A DNA stretch of 5,857 nucleotides, taken from contig JBJXFI010000172.1 in NCBI GenBank assembly GCA_046154695.1, positions 1-5,857 of the forward strand, given 5' to 3'. Of this stretch, positions 5,760 to 5,857 are shown one piece after another (position 1 is the first letter of the stretch; every line of letters starts with the position of its first letter). The translations under genes and the position numbers were made by a program. The notes beneath the pieces were generated by a model. The model was not told the origin of the DNA. It searched no databases and saw nothing but the letters and a program-made list of their open reading frames with translations. Source of the stretch: DALYLB01 sp046154695. GTDB lineage: Bacteria > Acidobacteriota > Blastocatellia > RBC074.

Positions 5760-5809
5760 AGCCCGTGAAACGGGCGGCAGAGCGCCCGCTGTCGCCCGTT
5801 TCACGGGCT
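5760..5809. repeat. 21-bp inverted repeat built from two head-to-head hairpin units
   Basis: Bases 5760-5780 are complementary to 5789-5809 along all 21 positions, with a single G-T wobble (5777 with 5792), around an 8-nt loop. Each arm is itself a small hairpin: GCCCGT-GAA-ACGGGC (5761-5775) and GCCCGT-TTC-ACGGGC (5794-5808). The site can therefore form one long stem or a cruciform of two short ones. A run of five T at 5819-5823 follows after 9 nt, too far for a standard terminator. Confidence 0.75.
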
Positions 5810-5828
5810 TGAAAACCGTTTTTACCGG

Positions 5829-5857
5829 CCCTGGGGTTCCGGCTTCGCCTTCACCCC
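5829..5857 (+). repeat. Partial hairpin unit truncated by the window end
   Basis: GGGGT (5833-5837) pairs with ACCCC (5853-5857), with a small GGC-TTC-GCC stem (5841-5849) inside. The left side CCTGGGG repeats the left arm of the hairpin at 5719-5738. The right arm therefore probably continues as AGG beyond the last base, making this a diverged second copy of that unit. Confidence 0.45.

Noticed and set aside
5691..5857. CRISPR array
   Set aside because: Units are few, inverted as well as direct, irregularly spaced and without unique spacers of constant length; no cas gene is present.

Overview
The window is a piece of a GC-rich bacterial chromosome carrying four complete protein genes. Their orientations alternate strictly (+, -, +, -), so no two neighbours can share an operon. 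Three of the four products carry N-terminal export signals: an S41 protease, a CocE/NonD-type serine hydrolase and an ankyrin-repeat protein. The fourth is a cytoplasmic SAM-dependent methyltransferase. High GC in third codon positions, a GTG start, several large exported proteins and GC-rich dispersed hairpin repeats suggest a Gram-negative soil or sediment bacterium. Acidobacteriota or Planctomycetota are my best guesses, but no phylogenetic marker is present and this is a weak inference.

Layout. Bases 1-68 hold a repeat-derived leader that runs into the ribosome binding site of the S41 protease gene (79-1299, +). That gene converges with the methyltransferase gene (1304-2134, -) with only 4 bp between the stop codons. 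A 119-bp divergent control region (2135-2253) separates the methyltransferase from the hydrolase gene (2254-4044, +). It contains a perfect 14-bp palindrome flanked by 7-bp direct repeats and a plausible promoter for the methyltransferase. The hydrolase and ankyrin genes converge on a 164-bp gap (4045-4208) with a strong stem-loop suited to bidirectional termination. The ankyrin gene (4209-5570, -) starts just downstream of a second copy of the leader repeat. Bases 5571-5857 hold no gene: an AT-rich tract, then a string of GC-rich hairpins that is cut by the window end.

The gene products do not form an obvious pathway. The protease and hydrolase could both act on peptides or esters in the periplasm, and the exported ankyrin protein would be a binding scaffold there, but nothing links them beyond proximity. 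I see no defence system, CRISPR, transposase, prophage gene or RNA gene.

The most noteworthy signals are non-coding. First, a 37-nt leader with 33 identical positions lies in the same orientation upstream of two unrelated genes and ends in their Shine-Dalgarno regions. Second, the hairpin repeats at the right end show compensated base-pair changes between copies, which indicates that the fold itself is maintained.
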